A stretch of DNA of 5,910 nucleotides from a bacterium (GTDB lineage: Bacteria > ARS69), in the NCBI GenBank assembly GCA_025774865.1, contig JALGZO010000560.1, positions 1-5,910 on the forward strand. Reading direction: 5' to 3'. This document shows positions 5,149 to 5,910 of this stretch, in pieces. The position numbers and the translations under genes were made by a program. Positions within the stretch are counted from its first letter, which is position 1, and each line of letters begins with the position of its first letter. The notes beneath the pieces were generated by a model. It searched no databases, was not told where the DNA came from, and was given only the letters and a program-made list of their open reading frames with translations.

Positions 5149-5910
5149 GTGGGGACTCTGCTCCGCGTCGCCAGCGGAATCATCTTCGTTCCCCTCCTCA
5201 TCTGGCTTTCCCGAACGGGTGGCGGCCCGTTCCTCTTCTTCATCAACATGACTCTGATCGTCGCCTGCTGGGAATTCTATTCCCTGATGGAGGCGAAGGG
5301 TGTCAACCCGTCGAAAAAAGTCGGAATCACCGCGGTCATGCTGCTCTCCATCACGGTGTACTGGAGCGGCACTACGTACCTGGGTCTCTTCCTCGCCGCC
5401 TTCGTGATCGCCATCACGGTGCGGGAGCTCATGCGGCCGGCCGATTTCCCGATCTACGACATCGCCACGACCGTCTTCGGCGTCGTGTACGTGGGGTGGT
5501 TGCTTCTCCATCTGCTGCTGCTTCGGGAGCTCCCCCGGGAGTTCTCGTTGAGCTACGCCGCCGGGAGCCACTTCCTGCTGTATGCGTTCTTGATGGCCTG
5601 GAGCTCCGACACTGGCGCGTACTTCACGGGGATGGCGATCGGCCGGCACAAGTTGTCCCCGCGGGTGAGTCCCGCGAAATCGGTCGAGGGGGCGGTGGGT
5701 GGCCTCCTGAGCACGATCGGAGCTGCATATCTGGGAAGGGCGTGGTTCGTCAGGGACGCCTCGGGGGAGCCGTTCTTGACCGTGGGGCAGACACTGGTTC
5801 TGGCGCTCCTCGTGGGGCTCGCCAACCAACTCGGCGATCTGGTGGAGTCACTATTGAAGCGGGATGCGCAGGTGAAGGATACGGCAATGACCATTCCGGG
5901 CCACGGCGGT
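5149..5910 (+). CDS. cdsA: Phosphatidate cytidylyltransferase, partial at right edge
   Basis: CdsA is an inner-membrane enzyme joining phosphatidic acid and CTP to make CDP-diacylglycerol for all major phospholipids. The 254 codons shown contain several hydrophobic segments (about residues 8-21, 28-47, 60-72, 77-91, 105-125, 142-165, 182-196, 210-228), the DTGAYFTGMAIGRHKLSPRVSPAKSVEG block (154-181), GLANQLGDLVES, and the family signature from S234 to G254 (SLLKRDAQVKD then IPGHGG). The Asp-rich end of the signature and the last residues lie beyond the window. The start is GTG, 3 bp after the uppS TAA and in the same frame. That stop blocks any longer start, and GTG gives the expected hydrophobic N-terminus MGTLLRVASGIIFVPLL. 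The ribosome site is weak, which fits translation coupled to uppS. dxr and rseP often follow in this cluster. Confidence 0.96.
   Translation, partial: MGTLLRVASGIIFVPLLIWLSRTGGGPFLFFINMTLIVACWEFYSLMEAKGVNPSKKVGITAVMLLSITVYWSGTTYLGLFLAAFVIAITVRELMRPADFPIYDIATTVFGVVYVGWLLLHLLLLRELPREFSLSYAAGSHFLLYAFLMAWSSDTGAYFTGMAIGRHKLSPRVSPAKSVEGAVGGLLSTIGAAYLGRAWFVRDASGEPFLTVGQTLVLALLVGLANQLGDLVESLLKRDAQVKDTAMTIPGHGG

Noticed and set aside
4852-5829. 325-codon antisense frame over uppS-cdsA
   Set aside because: It lies opposite two firmly identified genes. The His/Arg/Glu/Pro-rich translation is typical of shadow frames.

Overview
This is a GC-rich bacterial window carrying a compact, one-direction run of core housekeeping genes on the + strand: rplM (L13), rpsI (S9), rpsB (S2), tsf (EF-Ts), pyrH (UMP kinase), frr (ribosome recycling factor), uppS (undecaprenyl diphosphate synthase) and the first 254 codons of cdsA (phosphatidate cytidylyltransferase), which runs off the right edge. 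All eight products are identified from conserved family motifs, and none is disrupted. The rpsB-tsf-pyrH-frr-uppS-cdsA order is widespread in bacteria. The rplM-rpsI pair placed directly in front of it narrows the host to lineages with the joined arrangement. My best guess is an uncultured high-GC Gram-negative-type phylum (FCB/Gemmatimonadota/Eisenbacteria-like, or a deltaproteobacterial relative), but the sequence read by eye does not settle this.

Layout. Positions 1-407 hold no gene I can name. There is a GC hairpin at 23-40, a stretch at about 45-240 with protein-like composition in one + frame but no credible start, an exact 17-bp tandem duplication at 251-284, and a 7-bp-stem hairpin at 381-400. 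A good candidate promoter (TTGACG, 17-bp spacer, TGn-extended -10) lies at 408-436. A leader of about 100 nt with three possible hairpins follows, the last overlapping the rplM Shine-Dalgarno sequence. rplM and rpsI are 9 bp apart. A 120-bp gap with a two-tier hairpin precedes rpsB, and a 106-bp gap precedes tsf. pyrH and frr overlap by ATGA, uppS follows frr after 50 bp, and cdsA starts 3 bp after the uppS stop.

How the genes work together. The first four make ribosomal proteins and an elongation factor, and frr recycles ribosomes after termination. pyrH supplies UDP/UTP for RNA and for the nucleotide sugars used in the envelope. uppS makes the lipid carrier precursor for peptidoglycan, and cdsA makes CDP-diacylglycerol for phospholipids. 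The cluster therefore ties translation capacity to envelope growth.

I see no evidence of a novel defence, mobile or biosynthetic system. The items most worth checking are the possible autoregulatory leaders before rplM and rpsB, the decayed-looking segment upstream of rplM, and three short exact tandem repeats: one non-triplet repeat outside genes and two in-frame repeats inside rpsB.
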